Positions 1 through 10,455 of a stretch of 64,000 nucleotides of DNA are shown here, piece by piece (positions within the stretch are counted from its first letter, which is position 1; every line of letters begins with the position of its first letter). Source of the DNA: Pegoplata infirma (taxonomy: Eukaryota; Arthropoda; Insecta; Diptera; Anthomyiidae); NCBI GenBank assembly GCA_963921195.1, contig OY992539.1, positions 96,108,964 to 96,172,963 of the forward strand, read 5' to 3'. The position numbers and the translations under genes are program-made. Below the pieces are notes generated by a model. The model ran no database searches. It was given only the letters and a program-made list of their open reading frames with translations, and was not told where the DNA came from.

Positions 1-3
1 TCG

Positions 4-504
4 GAAGGGAATGCTAACTGATCATATGTGTTTGCAACATCCAAAGAAATCTTAAAATTTTTTAATTGCAATCTTAAAAGTGACCATATGGCATGGTACA
101 GTAACAAGAGCACATAGTTCTCATATGGCCATTTTGTCCTAAGATTGTCACCAAACAACGAAAAAAATATATATTAAAAAAATTTGTCATGCATTTTACT
201 AAAACCGCCATAACTCAAAAACTATGCTGACCATTAAGTTGCGATAAAGTTCATTTGAAAGGTCATAGAAATACCTATAATTTGAGTATAATTTCCAAAA
301 AAAAAAAAAAAATATTTTCTTTTAATCAAAACTAAAAGGTCCTTATTGGCCTTTGTAGACAATCTTAGGACAAAATGTCCATATGTGTCTCATGTGCCCT
401 TATTACGCTACCATTCCGTGTAGCCATTTTTAGGATTGAAAAAATTTTTTTTTGTAGATTTCTTCAGAGGTCGTGAACACATATGATCAGTTAGCATCCC
501 CTTC
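4..504. repeat. Long terminal-inverted-repeat MITE (GGGAATGCTAACTG ends)
   Basis: Left end GAAGGGAATGCTAACTGATC is matched in reverse at 479-504 (GATCAGTTAGCATCCCCTTC). The similarity continues for roughly 150 bp on each side, including an ATTTTGTCCTAAGATTGTC block at about 131-150 and its complement near 360-378. No ORF. The left flank is cut by the window edge, so the target duplication cannot be read. Superfamily unknown. Confidence 0.75.
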
Positions 505-1194
505 TAATCGTCGTAGGGTACTGCAATTTGTCTTAAAATATAAGTTACGATGCCATCTTTAATTTTTTGAGGTACGTTGACCTGTAGCGAGGCAAAAGGA
601 ATTTTGGGCCATCCTAGTGCTTACTCTAAATTTTTTTTTTCTTTTAGTTTTGCCAAGCATACATTAAAGATTTTTTGTCGCTCCTTAAAATAGGTTTTCT
701 TGTTTATTAATTTATTTTTTGGTGACATCGTAATTTTGGTCTTTAGTATGGCCCAAACTTCATTTTTGCAGTTTTTGACCCCAATTTTAGGCCAACATAC
801 GATTTCACCAAAAAAAAGAAATTAAATTTATTTTCAAGAGCAATAACAAACATTTAATGTATACTTGTGAAAACTAAAAAAAAAAAATTTGGAAAAATGT
901 TTAGAGTAAGCAGCCTCAACTTTTTTTCAAAGTCCATTTTGGAATTGAAAAGCTTGTCAGACCAAAATGAACTTTTTTCCCGTTAATAAGCTAATAATGC
1001 TCACTAACATTCAATAATAAAAAAATAAAAAATACATTTTTTTTTGCTTGTATGGAATCTTTTTTTTACCTCGTGAACTTTGACCTTAAAGGGGCACGTG
1101 TTAAAGTTATTGAGACCATGTGCCACAATATTCCGCCCGACGATGTTCAATTTAAAAAAAAAAATCGCCCTCTCATATCGCTGCCATCCTAGTG
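505..1194. other. Unclassified AT-rich repeat-like sequence
   Basis: There is no credible coding sequence. GCCATCCTAGTGC occurs at about 608-620 and again near 1183-1195, and a TTTAGAGTAAGC block near 899-912 partly complements GCTTACTCTAAA near 620-632. This suggests an old, decayed element. It lies upstream of the first visible BAG6 exon and is probably intronic. Confidence 0.4.
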
Positions 1195-1565
1195 CCCAGC
1201 CTGTTAATTTTTGCGACTAGCACAGTGTTATTTGGACGTTTGTTACGGGCTAGGTCTAAACATAGACCGATTTTTTCAATTTCAATAGGCTTCCTTGGAC
1301 AAAAGAAAGCTTAAGTTTCAAATTTCAGGAAAATTGGTTGATAATTACGACCTGTATCGTTTTTACTCCGACTACATGGACGGACATACGGACGGGCATC
1401 GCAAAATCAACTCAAAAAGTAATTAAGAGTGGATCGGTATGCTTGAAGGTGGAACAATATTTTAAGTACAGCATAAATTCATTATACCCTGTACCACAAA
1501 GTGGTGTAGGTATTATTAATAAAAACAAGTGGGAAAATTATTGTCGTTCAAGACCGACCATATAA
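1195..1565 (+). mobile_element. DINE-1/Helentron-like element, second subfamily
   Basis: Contains the block GGCTTCCTTGGACAAAAGAA, then a GGACGGACATACGGACGGGC core, then TACCCTGTACCACAAAGTGG near the right end. The same order is seen at about 22020-22350 and 31180-31565. A GGACGGACA microsatellite core and an end with a short stem carrying CCCTG are features of DINE-1/INE-1-type non-autonomous Helentrons; assignment to that group is inferred. Non-coding. Confidence 0.55.
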
Positions 1566-2382
1566 AACCCTACCCCATTGTTTGTCGGAAAATGGGTACC
1601 AAGTCCAAACATGGACCAATTTGATAAAAAATAAGTTATTTTTGAAGAAAATAATAAATATTTTCAGCAAAAAGAATTACTTTGATTGAAGCTTCCCGAT
1701 TTTGAAGTCCAAAAAGGAATTCAAACTAATTGCCCCACAGGTCCAATATTTTTCGTGTTAATATTACCCCTAAAAGGGTTCGATCCCAACGTCATGACTC
1801 AAAAACATTCTCTAACATTTGTCTTATGAAAAAATTCAATGCGTATTAAGACACTCAAACTTAAAATGTTCTTCACTTTTTCTTCTTGTTAAAAATCACA
1901 TAAGGCTCTACCTCACTACCTTACAATCAAAATTAAAGAATCCTTTAGACTTTAAATTGGTAAAAAAAATAGGACTTCGAAATTTTTAAACATAAATTTG
2001 AAAACTCCCCATCATTTCCAAAAATTTACTTGTAAAATGTAAAAGTTTTAATTAAGTTTGTTTTTTTAATTCCATTCGAATTTCAATTGAAAATAGTATA
2101 GTCAACCCGGATTTTATTGGTTTATATTTAAATACTCTTATAATTAACAGTCTTGGTGATGGTATCTCATGCTTTACAAAATTCATAAATTTTTATTTTA
2201 ATTTTACCTGCTATTAAGTAGATTTTTCAAAACAAAATCCAATTAGACATGTTCCCACCAATTAAGCATTTGATTCCATAACCTTTCTATTTCCCCCCTC
2301 TCATCACACACACACATACCCCTCCCTCATATTTTATTTTTTTGTATTTTGTGAAAAAAAAAAACATATTCTAATATATTAG
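1566..2382. other. AT-rich sequence, probably BAG6 intron
   Basis: No convincing exon or element. The last 100 bases are T- and C-rich (CCCCCCTCTC, CCTCCCTC, then TTTT and ATATTAG), as expected of a polypyrimidine tract and acceptor before the exon at 2383. Confidence 0.5.
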
Positions 2383-3039
2383 CAAATATTGTTACACGAC
2401 GACCATTGCGTACCATGACTGATATTTTGCAACGTATGCGTTCGCCTTCATCTCGTATAGTAGGTTCAACAATGACAAATCCACAACGTTTAAGAGCCAA
2501 TGCTGCACTTGGTTCGCGTGAACAACCAAGACCACAAATGCCATTCTCTGTAATGCGGGATATGTTCATAGGTATTCAACCAACTACAGCGGTCAATAAT
2601 AATTCATCATCGTCCTCGGCAAGACCTACAGAATTAAATCAGGATGCTCAAAGACGTAACATACAAAAACAATTAAAGAACTGTTTAAATAATCAAGTCT
2701 TTGAAGGAAAGCCCATTAACGATAATACCATTCCTCCAGCAATAAATCGTGCAATCCAGTGGTTCGGCGAATCTCTAATGTATTTGCCGCAATATGAGAA
2801 ACCAGAATATGATTCACGGGATTCATTATTTAATGTTTTGAGAAGTACTTTGCCGGTACTTATTGAACTAGTTGTTGCAAATCCTGCTAACTTAAAGGAA
2901 TTTGAGCAGAAATTTAAAAAAATCTGTGAGCAATTTAGAAAACGTTTATACAGTGTTTTATATGTATGTGTCGGGCGTGCTAATGCTGAAATATTTTGGG
3001 TTCAACTGATGCGTTTATTGATTAATTCCGTACAAGCAA
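2383..3039 (+). CDS. BAG6: BAG6 exon A (internal; first seen in window)
   Basis: The acceptor is ATATTAG ending at 2382 and the donor is GCAA/GTAAGT at 3039/3040. The exon opens with the last two bases of a codon and closes with one base of the next. It encodes 218 full codons: a basic start (VTRRPLRTMTDIL), a polar serine run (NNNSSSSSARP), then a helical domain (QKQLKNCLNN ... RAIQWFGESLMYLPQYE ... LFNVLRSTLPVLIELV ... FEQKFKKICEQFRKRL). The TTG at 2406 is an internal codon, not a start. An alternative acceptor a few bases away cannot be excluded. Confidence 0.85.
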
Positions 3040-6000
3040 GTAAGTATTTTAAGTGGGAGGAATTTTTATTAAAGTAAAATACTGAATAGGAAATTTGTAA
3101 TTCTATAAATTTTTGGTTCTAAAGTACTTTTTCTTTAAATGAATTTTATTCCCATATTTTTTGTAAGTAATAGAACGTTATTGACTGCTTCAAATATTTA
3201 AAATTTTCAGATTTAAATGGCGATATTGTAGAATTTTTAGGCCTTTATTTAACCTCAACTATACCCAATGCAACCGATGAAGCCGATGCTCAACAATTTC
3301 TTGTTCTTCGTGATTCATTGTCTACTAACGCCAACAACGTTGTACAAATGGTAATTATAAATTAAAATATACATACACAAACAAAAAAGAAAGGAAACAA
3401 AGAAATCCGTTGTTAACATCCAAATTCATTAGACATTTGTCTCACCGCCATCTTGTTTTTATCCCCAGCCCATGGATACAGATGTTGAAATGACTGAAGC
3501 TTTAGTTACAAACTCTGAAATTGAAGTTGATGAACCTTTGCCATCAGTTGTACCTGGCACAGCAACTTGGCATCGTAATTTCCCAAATGACTGGTTGCCT
3601 ATTATAACACGTGATATACAAAGACAAACAGAGGTAAGTTATATACTTGCAGTAAATGGCAAAATAAACAAGTGAAAGTGCTAAATTCGGCTGTGCCGAT
3701 TTTCCTCCAACATGTAAAAAAAAATTTAAAAAAAGCAGGGGTTTCGTTGAGGGGAACCCTTCCTTCTCGCGCTAAATATTAAAAAAAATATTTCTCATGA
3801 TTTGTGCACTTACAGTGGTTGTCAACTAATTAGAAACGTTTATATAGTATAACTAATTAGAAACGCTTCTATAGTATAATACTCAACGTTATTATTATCA
3901 AACGAGCATCATTTTAAAAAATGTTATGTAGATAATTTATAAAGCTTTAATTTAAGCTTGATAGCGTCCAAATTGAGTAAATAATATGTGTGCTACCAGG
4001 GTCGATCTGGAAAATTAAACTATTTATAGACATATTTCAGGATTTTTTTTTTTTTCAAATATTTCCAGGTCGATTTTGTCTAAGTTCAAACATTAAATAT
4101 TTAAAAAATGGTCCAATAGTTTTTATTCAGTAATCAACAAATTTTTCCAACAACCTAAACAAAAAATGAATATAGTAGAATACAGTAGAAGAAATCCGCA
4201 TTTTTATACCCTCCACTTAGTGATAGAGGGTATATATAAGTTTGTCATTCCGTTTGTAACTCATCGAAATATCGGTCTGGGACCCCATAAAGTATATATA
4301 TTCATAGTCCCCATCGATTTTTTGACATTCTAGCGATGCCCGTCTGCCTGTCTGTGGAAATGGTGATCACGGCCAAAATATTACACAGAGATGACTGAAA
4401 CTTAACATATTTATTGGAAGTTCTCCCTAGAAGTTTGGTATTGCATTTGAGCGATATAGGTTCAGCGGTTCAAAAGTTATGAACGAAAATGTAAGGACAC
4501 CTCAAAAATTTAGTACATTCAACATAACCTAAAAATACAAAATGCTTTAATTCGGATGCTTGTTGACATATGTGGACATAATTGAGCACAAAATGGTATT
4601 TAAACAAGTACGAACATATTTTTTTTACAAAAAAAAAAAAATCGCTGATTTTTTTTTTTACCAAAATTTTTTTTTGCGGAAATTTTTTTTCAAAAAAATT
4701 TTTTTTTTTTAAGTAATTTCCTTTTAAAAAAAGTTTTTTGCAATAATCTTGCAAGACCGAATTTAACTTTTTTAATTGTTTGACCTCCAATTCTTTTGAC
4801 CACCATTTTTTTTGTAAACAAAGAAAAATTTAAATTATTTTAATATTTCATTACAATACACTTCGGTGTACTAATCCCAGCAAAAACTTGCATTACCAAG
4901 TAATGAAATGTGTAATGGGAAATTCAAAAGTTATAACTACTTCTGATTCGAATTACCTTTCCTATTACATTTACAAGCAAATGTGCCAAATGTAATGATT
5001 ATCAAACCAATATTAATAACTAATTACATATATACTTATAGGTAATGAAAAAATTATTAAAAAATAAATTTTTAAAAAATAAAAAAATATTTAATTTAAT
5101 TTTATTTTTATTCAAAATAATGTACAGTGAGTCAAAAAGTGAAAATCTAGTTCTGAAATTTTTTTATTTTATTATAATGACTTATGTAAGTCATTATTAA
5201 AAAATCCTTATTTTACATTTCAAAATAATGCTAAAGGTAATTTTCTGTCATTACTAAGTAATTAGAATGGTAATGATGTGTCATTACCAAGTTTTTGCTG
5301 GGATATTAATAAACAATGACATTTTTTCTTTTGTTTACAAAAAATTGTTGGTCAAACGAATTTTAGGTAAAAAATTAGATTTTTTCTACTGTATTAATTT
5401 TTTGTTTGGTTTGTTGAAAAAATTATTTGATCACTGGATAAAAAAATATTAGACCTTTTTTTAAATTTTTAATGTTTGCACTTGGAAAAAATCGACTTGG
5501 AAATATTTAAAAAAAATGTTCTGAAAAATGTCTATAAATAATTTAATTTTCCAGATTTGGTGTACTTGTCAAAGCAAAGTTCTTTTTAGAATAAATAAGT
5601 GGCGTTTTCACAGTGACGATTAAATTTGCCTTTTTTAGTTTGTTATTTGGCAAATGTGCCAAACGTCAAAAAAAAAAATGCCAATTTGAATGTGGCATAT
5701 TTTTCATAAAATGCCCAACTTAAACCTTGTCTAAAAACAAAATGCCAGTGTGCAAATAAAAAAAAACATAAAAATGATAACAGCTGATTGTTTATGCTGA
5801 AATTTCGAACGCGGCAACAAAAACATTTATACAAAAAGAAAAAAATAAAAATTTTTAAACAAATTATTAACAAAAAGTGCGCTCACAAATGGCAAACACT
5901 TGACGTTTAGTAAAATGGCAAATTTGCCAACTACCACACTAAAAAAGACAAATTTAATCGTCACTGTGAAAACCCCAAATGATATATTTATTTGCCATTC

Positions 6001-8137
6001 CATGCAAAACGAATTAAAATATCGGTTGAGGACCCCATTAAGTTAATATATTATTGATTTCTAAAACACTCCAGCTGTATACCATCTGTCTGTGGAAAGC
6101 AAGATGCAGTCTAACTCAAAAGAGCTGCAAATTTGATGAATGAGTGTATTACTTAACTGCAAAAAAGTGTTTTTACATTTTGTAGAGTATAAAAGATTCG
6201 CACCGAAGAATTTAACACTCTCACTTGTTTTTTGTACATTTGATAAACAAATGGAACATTTTTATGTCAAAAGTTTAGACTTTGTTAAATAGTAGTGTTG
6301 GTAAACAAGTTTTTTTTAATAAAAAACAAAATTTTATGAATTTTTTGATGAAAAAAAAAAAAATTATGAAAAAAAACAGTGGGGGACGTTGAGAGCACCT
6401 TCTATCGCGATAAATATACCAAATGTTTCATTTATTTAACAAAAATACAAAAAAACATGTAAAAAAGTGTATTTTTCAGAGGTTGGTTCAGTTCTTCAAG
6501 GGGAAACTTTTTTCCCCCTGGCCCGATTTTGCCCATTCACGAACTTAACCTGCCTATGAACATGATATCTATTTGTGCCAAACTTCAGGAGTCTGCTGTT
6601 TTATTTTGGACTGCATCGTGTTATATACAGACAGACGGACGGACGAACAGACGGACATTCATAGAATGTCTTAGAATCGATCATGGATCAATAATATATC
6701 GCTCATTTACTTGTATAGTGTCATAACTCAAAATATGTCGTTTTTGGGTAAACCATACAGAATTATTTGTTATATCCTGCTTTATATTGTGTCAAAAATT
6801 CGTATTAATATCTTCTAAACTCACCGTTTGAGAAGAGAACACGCCATTATAACATTTTCTATGTACGGGCCTTTTGCAATGTAAAACAAGTTTCAATTGT
6901 AAACTTCAAACAGGTTTTCTGTAAAATCAAACATTTTGCGTTATGACACTATACAAGTAAATGAGCGATATGTACTTCATGGGGTCCCCGACCTATATTT
7001 CGATGCGTTACAAACGGAATGACAAAGTGAGTATACCCCCATACTGTGGTTGGAGGGTATAAAAAATTTTTTTTTGTTGAAAAAAAAATTTGTTACGTTT
7101 TATTCACCAGCTGGTGAAAATCCGTTTTATTTACCAGCAGGTGAATTATTATCCAAGTTAAATATCGTAGTTTTAATAAAATGAAAACAGTAATTCTTAT
7201 TTTCTTTTTTGTTAGTCGGTAGCTTATATAGTCAAACTGAGGTGGCGTCCTGCATCATTTTTAAAATTAGACACAAATGACCTATCAAAAACTTGATACC
7301 TTAAAGACACATAAAAACACCTTTCACTTTTGTGAGGTGAGACATTTCCCTGTATACGTCACTGGTGACATGTCATTGGACCTGTCCCATTGGAACACAA
7401 CCCGTGCTGGTTTAATAGTGCCATGTCACAGAACAAATCACAGTTATTTTCGGGACTTTTCAGAATATGTCAAAAATAAAATTTTAATAAATTTTTTTAA
7501 CTTAAAGTGATGTTAATAAATTTCGTTTTTTATAAAAATTATTTTAAACCGGAAAAACCGGTTGACCGGGTTTTTAGGTTACAACCGAAACCAGTTTTTT
7601 AAATTTTAGATTTTTCGAACAAACCAAAAGTCACCGGTTGCTTTGATACGCTATTCGCGACCTCCCAGACAAGTTTTAAGAACCGTTGATTAAGGAGTTA
7701 AATTTTTTTCCAAAAAGTGCAAACATTATGAAAAATTTAACATTTGAATTCTTATAACTAGAAAATGCAGCTGTTATATTTTTTTTTTGCAATTCTTTCA
7801 GAATCCTACCAACCAACCACCCTATTCGGATGCTTACATATCAGGTATGTCATCAAAACGAAGAAAGTTGGTACAACATTCAAAACCACCAACAGAAGTT
7901 GGAGCTTTAATAGCCGATAGTGTAAATAAAGCTATACATAATGCCGGTCTTGGTACATCAACATCCTCCAATCAAAATCAAACACCCGAAGATATTGCAC
8001 GAGTAATTGCCAGCGATGCTGCTGTTCAATCTTCATGTACAGACGCATTGCGTACAAATGTACGTGAACGTCTTAGGAAGGATCCCGACTTTGAAGCTGA
8101 CAAATTTCCCAAGTCTAATAGATTTATACAAAAATAA
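2383..8137 (+). CDS. BAG6: BAG6 (Scythe/BAT3), C-terminal part, four exons (join 2383-3039, 3211-3350, 3469-3633, 7802-8137)
   Basis: Orthologue of BAG6, a large nuclear/cytosolic chaperone. With UBL4A and GET4/TRC35 it holds exposed hydrophobic segments of tail-anchored and mislocalised membrane proteins, passing them to TRC40 or to the proteasome. Seen here: four exons with GT...AG borders whose phases fit exactly (657, 140, 165 and 336 nt; about 431 residues plus stop). The recognition rests on the end of the protein: NDWLPIITRDIQRQTE, then PPYSDAYISGMSSKRRK, then a final LRTNVRERLRKDPDFEADKFP. This matches the known order at the vertebrate BAG6 C-terminus, where the nuclear-localisation and BAG-like regions lie. 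The N-terminal ubiquitin-like domain and proline-rich middle are left of the window. No frame break, so the gene looks functional. Exon borders are predicted by eye. Confidence 0.9.
3211..3350 (+). CDS. BAG6: BAG6 exon B
   Basis: The exon lies between acceptor TTTTCAG (ends 3210) and donor ATG/GTAATT (3351). Joined to exon A in phase 1 it reads NLNGDIVEFLGLYL, then PNATDEADAQQFLVLRDSLS, with no stop, continuing the helical domain. At 140 nt it is too short to stand out as an ORF. The flanking introns are 171 and 118 bp, typical short fly introns. Confidence 0.88.
3469..3633 (+). CDS. BAG6: BAG6 exon C
   Basis: The acceptor is ATCCCCAG (ends 3468) and the donor is GAG/GTAAGT at 3633/3634; both borders are phase 0. 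Encodes 55 residues: an acidic stretch (MDTDVEMTEALVTNSEIEVD) followed by TATWHRNFPNDWLPIITRDI. The DWLPII..DI motif corresponds to the conserved DWVPIIQQDI-type motif near the end of animal BAG6. The in-frame ATG at 3472 is internal. Confidence 0.9.
3668..3790 (+). mobile_element. DINE-1-like fragment, hairpin end
   Basis: CAAGTGAAAGTGCTAAATTC followed by the palindrome TTCGGCTGTGCCGA, then CCTCCAACATG. The same terminal palindrome occurs in reverse near 6200-6233 and 32670-32708. A subterminal hairpin is a Helentron/DINE-1 feature. Only this end is present. Confidence 0.6.
4205..4800 (-). mobile_element. DINE-1-like element
   Basis: It opens with TATACCCTCCACTTAGTGAT, then GTCATTCCGTTTGTAAC, GGGACCCCATAAAGTATATA, and a short CCCGTCTGCCTGTCTG core. 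These are the same blocks, in the same order, as the other minus-oriented copies. The part after the core (TTTGGTATTGCATTTGAGCG, AACATAACCTAAAAATACAA) is shared with 62620-63560. Non-coding. Confidence 0.7.
4876..5302. repeat. MITE, 427 bp, CCCAGCAAAAACTTG ends
   Basis: The terminal inverted repeat is CCCAGCAAAAACTTG on the left and CAAGTTTTTGCTGGG on the right. Next to it are ATTACCAAGTAATG and CATTACC subterminal repeats. Flanks read CTAAT/ and /ATATT, so the duplication is at most 2-3 bp. A second copy of the family is at 49845-55802. Confidence 0.85.
5604..5973. repeat. MITE with GTTTTCACAGTGACGATTAA ends
   Basis: Left GTTTTCACAGTGACGATTAA and right TTAATCGTCACTGTGAAAAC are perfect complements, and the match continues through AATTTGCC and TTTTTTAGT (about 44 bp in all). 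The interior carries GGCAAATGTGCC-type repeats. No clear target duplication. Confidence 0.8.
5985..6235 (-). mobile_element. DINE-1-like element, internally deleted
   Basis: Shared blocks: GCCATTCCATGC, AAATATCGGTTGAGGACCCC, CTAAAACACTCCAG, and CAAGATGCAGTCTAACTCAA. The hairpin end is ATTCGCACCGAAGAATTTAA followed by CACTCTCACTTG. Only about 250 bp remain, with the GTCY core reduced to CTGTCTGTGG. Confidence 0.65.
6370..7061 (+). mobile_element. DINE-1-like element interrupted by a TA-type MITE
   Basis: Reads GAGGTTGGTTCAGTTCTTCA, CCCGATTTTGCCCATTCACG, GACTGCATCGTGTTATATAC, an ACAGACAGACGGACGGACG core, then GGGGTCCCCGACC, CGTTACAAACGGAATGACAA and GGAGGGTATAAAAAA. The copy at 9340-9650 has the same order without the 270-bp insert at 6699-6968. 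Confidence 0.75.
6699..6968. repeat. MITE, 270 bp, TCGCTCATTTACTTG ends, TA duplication
   Basis: Terminal inverted repeats TCGCTCATTTACTTGTATAG (left) and CTATACAAGTAAATGAGCGA (right), extending through TGTCATAA, are perfect for about 28 bp. TA lies on both sides (6697-6698, 6969-6970). Comparison with the empty site in the copy at 9340-9650 confirms the insertion. A TA duplication fits Tc1/mariner-type MITEs. Confidence 0.88.
7062..7801. other. Mixed repeats before the last BAG6 exon
   Basis: Contains a near palindrome TTCACCAGCTGGTGAA (about 7110-7125). A block at 7262-7420 (CAAATGACCTATCAAAAACT, CACTTTTGTGAGG, GTGACATGTCATTGGAC) is found again at 8708-8825. An ACCGGTT-rich stretch (7546-7640) follows. 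No coding sequence was recognised. Confidence 0.5.
7802..8137 (+). CDS. BAG6: BAG6 exon D (last exon, stop at 8135-8137)
   Basis: The acceptor is TTCTTTCAG (ends 7801) and the exon starts in phase 0. Encodes 111 residues plus TAA. It starts NPTNQPPYSDAYISGM, with the bipartite basic patch SSKRRKLVQ just after, then VGALIADSVNKAIHNAG and the final basic/acidic helix (ALRTNVRERLRKDPDFEADK). This is the BAG-like C-terminus that in mammals binds UBL4A. Exon C and exon D meet exactly at the conserved motif, which supports the splice choice. Confidence 0.93.
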   Translation, partial: NPTNQPPYSDAYISGMSSKRRKLVQHSKPPTEVGALIADSVNKAIHNAGLGTSTSSNQNQTPEDIARVIASDAAVQSSCTDALRTNVRERLRKDPDFEADKFPKSNRFIQK

Positions 8138-8640
8138 AACAATTACAACACCTACATGTAGAATTTTAAAATAGACTCTAAAGGCACCCAAAAATATTTT
8201 TTTATTTTCGAATGTAAAAGAAGTGTTGCTCCATAATTACATAACTTCCAAATGAAAAGAAAACAAAGGTGTCTTTATTTTCTTTCTTTAACTAGGGGCT
8301 AATTTTATGTATACTACTGATTAAACAAAAATATTATTTGTGTTATATAAAAATTGCTAACAATTAAAAAAAAAAACAAGAGGATTTTATTTTGTTAACT
8401 TTACAAGTATTGCTATTATTTCTTGAACACTTCTTATTCTTTTTTGTAGTTCTTAGTGTTAATTTTATTTTTAAAACTATAACATTTTCATATTTTATAT
8501 ATAAAGGTTCCATTAATTTACGAAAAATTTTCGAAATTAATTTCGAATTTGTTTTAAAAATTTCCTTAAAAAAAATTAAACACATTTTTCCTCTATTCTA
8601 AAAAAAATATTATACGCGACAATTTGTTTTAATAAATATT
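8138..8640 (+). other. BAG6: BAG6 3' untranslated region
   Basis: AT-rich sequence after the TAA, with no further exon. The first canonical AATAAA is at 8631-8636. The 3' end of the transcript is inferred from this and is not certain, as variant signals could be used earlier. Confidence 0.5.
8631..8636 (+). promoter_or_regulatory. Candidate polyadenylation signal of BAG6
   Basis: AATAAA, followed within 8-25 bases by a G/T-rich run (TTGTGTTTTGATTTCTCGTGG), as expected for cleavage and polyadenylation. Confidence 0.5.
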
Positions 8641-8699
8641 GTGTTTTGATTTCTCGTGGTATTAAAATTGTATACATATTGCCTTCATAGAACACATTA

Positions 8700-9339
8700 C
8701 ATGGTACACGGACCCAAATGACCTATCACAAACTTAACACCTTTCATATAAAAACATCTGTCACTTTTGTGAGGAAACGTCTCAACCCTGGAGATATAAT
8801 ATGTGACATGTCAATGGACAAATCCCTTAGAGTCAAGGTACGTATGTACCTTGTGACATTAGATTGACATTTTTTCTTCAACTTTTGATTTTCCCAAGTG
8901 TCCGGGCAAATTTTTATTCTACTAGACCTATAAGTTACAAATTTTATGCCAATCGGATTAAATTAGCCCGGTGTCACGGCGAACAAAGTTTTGGATTTTT
9001 AAAATTAAAAAAAAAAATTAGAAAAACAAATATGTCTTACGACACATCATATTTATTAATTTTGATGCACTGAACACGAAAATAAAAAATAAATAAAACC
9101 AGTCAAACGGTTTTCGAGATATAGCTGTTTGAAATTTGCAAAAAAAATGGCGGTTTTTTCGCCATATCTAAGAAAGTTAAAAAAATAAAAATTTCTTTAC
9201 TTTGACCCTTTCATAGAGCTTAAGACAAACTTTCAGTTAAAATTAATTTGAACCAAATCCGATAAAATATTGTTTTTTTTTTTAGAAAATTTTCAGCAAA
9301 CAATCTAATGTTTTATCTAAAGTTTTATCAAAGTCTATT
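8700..9339. other. Dispersed repeat and unclassified AT-rich sequence
   Basis: 8708-8825 is a second copy of the block at 7262-7420 (AAATGACCTATCACAAACTT, TGTCACTTTTGTGAGG). The remainder, including CAAACGGTTTTCGAGATATA near 9105, is unclassified. No gene seen. Confidence 0.5.
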
Positions 9340-9650
9340 TTTTAGAGGTTGGTTCAGTTCTTCAAGGGGAAACTTTTTACCCCTGGTCCGATTTTGCCCA
9401 TTCACGAACTTAACCTGCCTATGAACATGTGACATATTTGTGCCAAACTTCAGTAGTCTTGCTGTTTTATTTTCGACTGCATCGTGTTATCTACAGACAG
9501 ACGGACGGACAGGAGGACATTCATAGAATGTCTTAGCATCGAACATGGATCAATAATATACATAATGGGGTCCCCGACCGATATTTCGATACGTTACAAA
9601 CGGAATGACAAAGTGAGTATACCCCCATACTGTGGAGGGTATAAAAAGTT
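9340..9650 (+). mobile_element. DINE-1-like element
   Basis: A compact copy: GAGGTTGGTTCAGTTCTTCA, GTCCGATTTTGCCCATTCAC, GACTGCATCGTGTTATCTAC, an ACAGACAGACGGACGGACAG core, GGGGTCCCCGACCGATATTT, CGTTACAAACGGAATGACAA, and ending CTGTGGAGGGTATAAAAA. It gives the empty-site reference for the MITE at 6699-6968. Confidence 0.75.
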
Positions 9651-9702
9651 GCAATTTTGCAAGACTAAAATGTCTGACGTGAATTCCTTTAATAATAATT
9701 AT

Positions 9703-10002
9703 TAGTGTCCGACCGAATATTCGGCTTCGGCCAAAAAGCACTATTCGGCCACTATTCGGCTTCGGCCACAATTTGCGCCGAATAGGCCGAATAGCGAATA
9801 ATTGTATAATATTTGTGCTCACGTGTTGAAAAACACACTAAACTAACTTTGAATCACATTAGTAAGCCACAAAAACATTTTACTAAGTGTTTTTGCAACT
9901 AAAAACATTTTTTTTTAATATTCGGCTTCGGTTTGGCCGAATAGTGAAAATTTGGCCGAATATTCGGCTTCGGCCAAAAAAGGTGTATTCGGTCGGACAC
10001 TA
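9703..10002. mobile_element. hAT-type MITE, 300 bp, TAGTGTCCGACC ends
   Basis: Ends TAGTGTCCGACCGAATATTC (left) and GTATTCGGTCGGACACTA (right). A perfect 8-bp duplication ATAATTAT lies at 9695-9702 and 10003-10010. The interior is built of TTCGGCTTCGGCC and GGCCGAATA repeats. Eight-bp duplication and TAGNG ends are hAT features. Same family as 46476-47008. Confidence 0.92.
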
Positions 10003-10455
10003 ATAATTATGTATCGCAAGATTTTTTTTTCATTTTTCAAAATCCAAAATATTGGTGGAAATTTTTCAAAAATACAAAACTTTGATCGAAGGGCGCCACT
10101 GATTAAACTGATAGGATTTGGCTCAAATTTAGTTTAAATGAAAGACTGTCTCAAAATCTTTTAAAGGGTCAAGAAACCGATTTGCCTGAAACTTAAAATA
10201 TATATAAAAGAAACAATTCTTAGATACATATGTCCTCGTGACATATCGGGGATTTATTGAAACCCTAGAATTGTGGAAAATCGTTTTTTGGATTTTTCAG
10301 CCATTTCTTTTAAAGAAACTATATGATGTTTTTATATGAGAATGAAAGTTTTTTAATAACCTTTGAAAATGTGCATATTTTAGGGTAGGGGGGGGGGGGT
10401 GGATTTATGTGAAGACGATATCCTACGATATTCGTATGAAAAAAAATAATCCTTA

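Larger units (their letters stand above)
3995..5575. repeat. Inverted-repeat (foldback) element, arms about 200 bp
   Basis: The arm at 3995-4195 (GATCTGGAAAATTAAACTAT ... ACAGTAGAAG) is matched in reverse by 5378-5575 (TTTTCTACTGTATTAATTTT ... ATAATTTAATTTTCCAGATT). Between the arms are a DINE-1-like copy and a CCCAGC-ended MITE. The target duplication is not clear. Confidence 0.7.
3634..7801 (+). other. BAG6: Last intron of BAG6 (4168 bp), filled with mobile elements
   Basis: GTAAGT at 3634 and TTTCAG at 7796-7801. At least six separable elements lie inside (listed individually), whereas the two preceding introns are below 200 bp. Its size is therefore explained by element insertion. No exon was recognised inside. 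Confidence 0.85.

Noticed and set aside
1772..1790. tRNA-like B box (GGGTTCGATCCC)
   Set aside because: No A box, acceptor stem or anticodon arm upstream at the right spacing; a chance match.
2406..3077. A 223-codon ORF starting at TTG as a separate small gene
   Set aside because: The TTG is internal, the frame extends upstream to a splice acceptor, and the last 12 codons lie past a GTAAGT donor. It is BAG6 exon A.
5643..5873. Small hydrophobic minus-strand ORF as a membrane protein gene
   Set aside because: Phenylalanine- and leucine-rich only because of A-tracts, and it sits within the MITE at 5604-5973.
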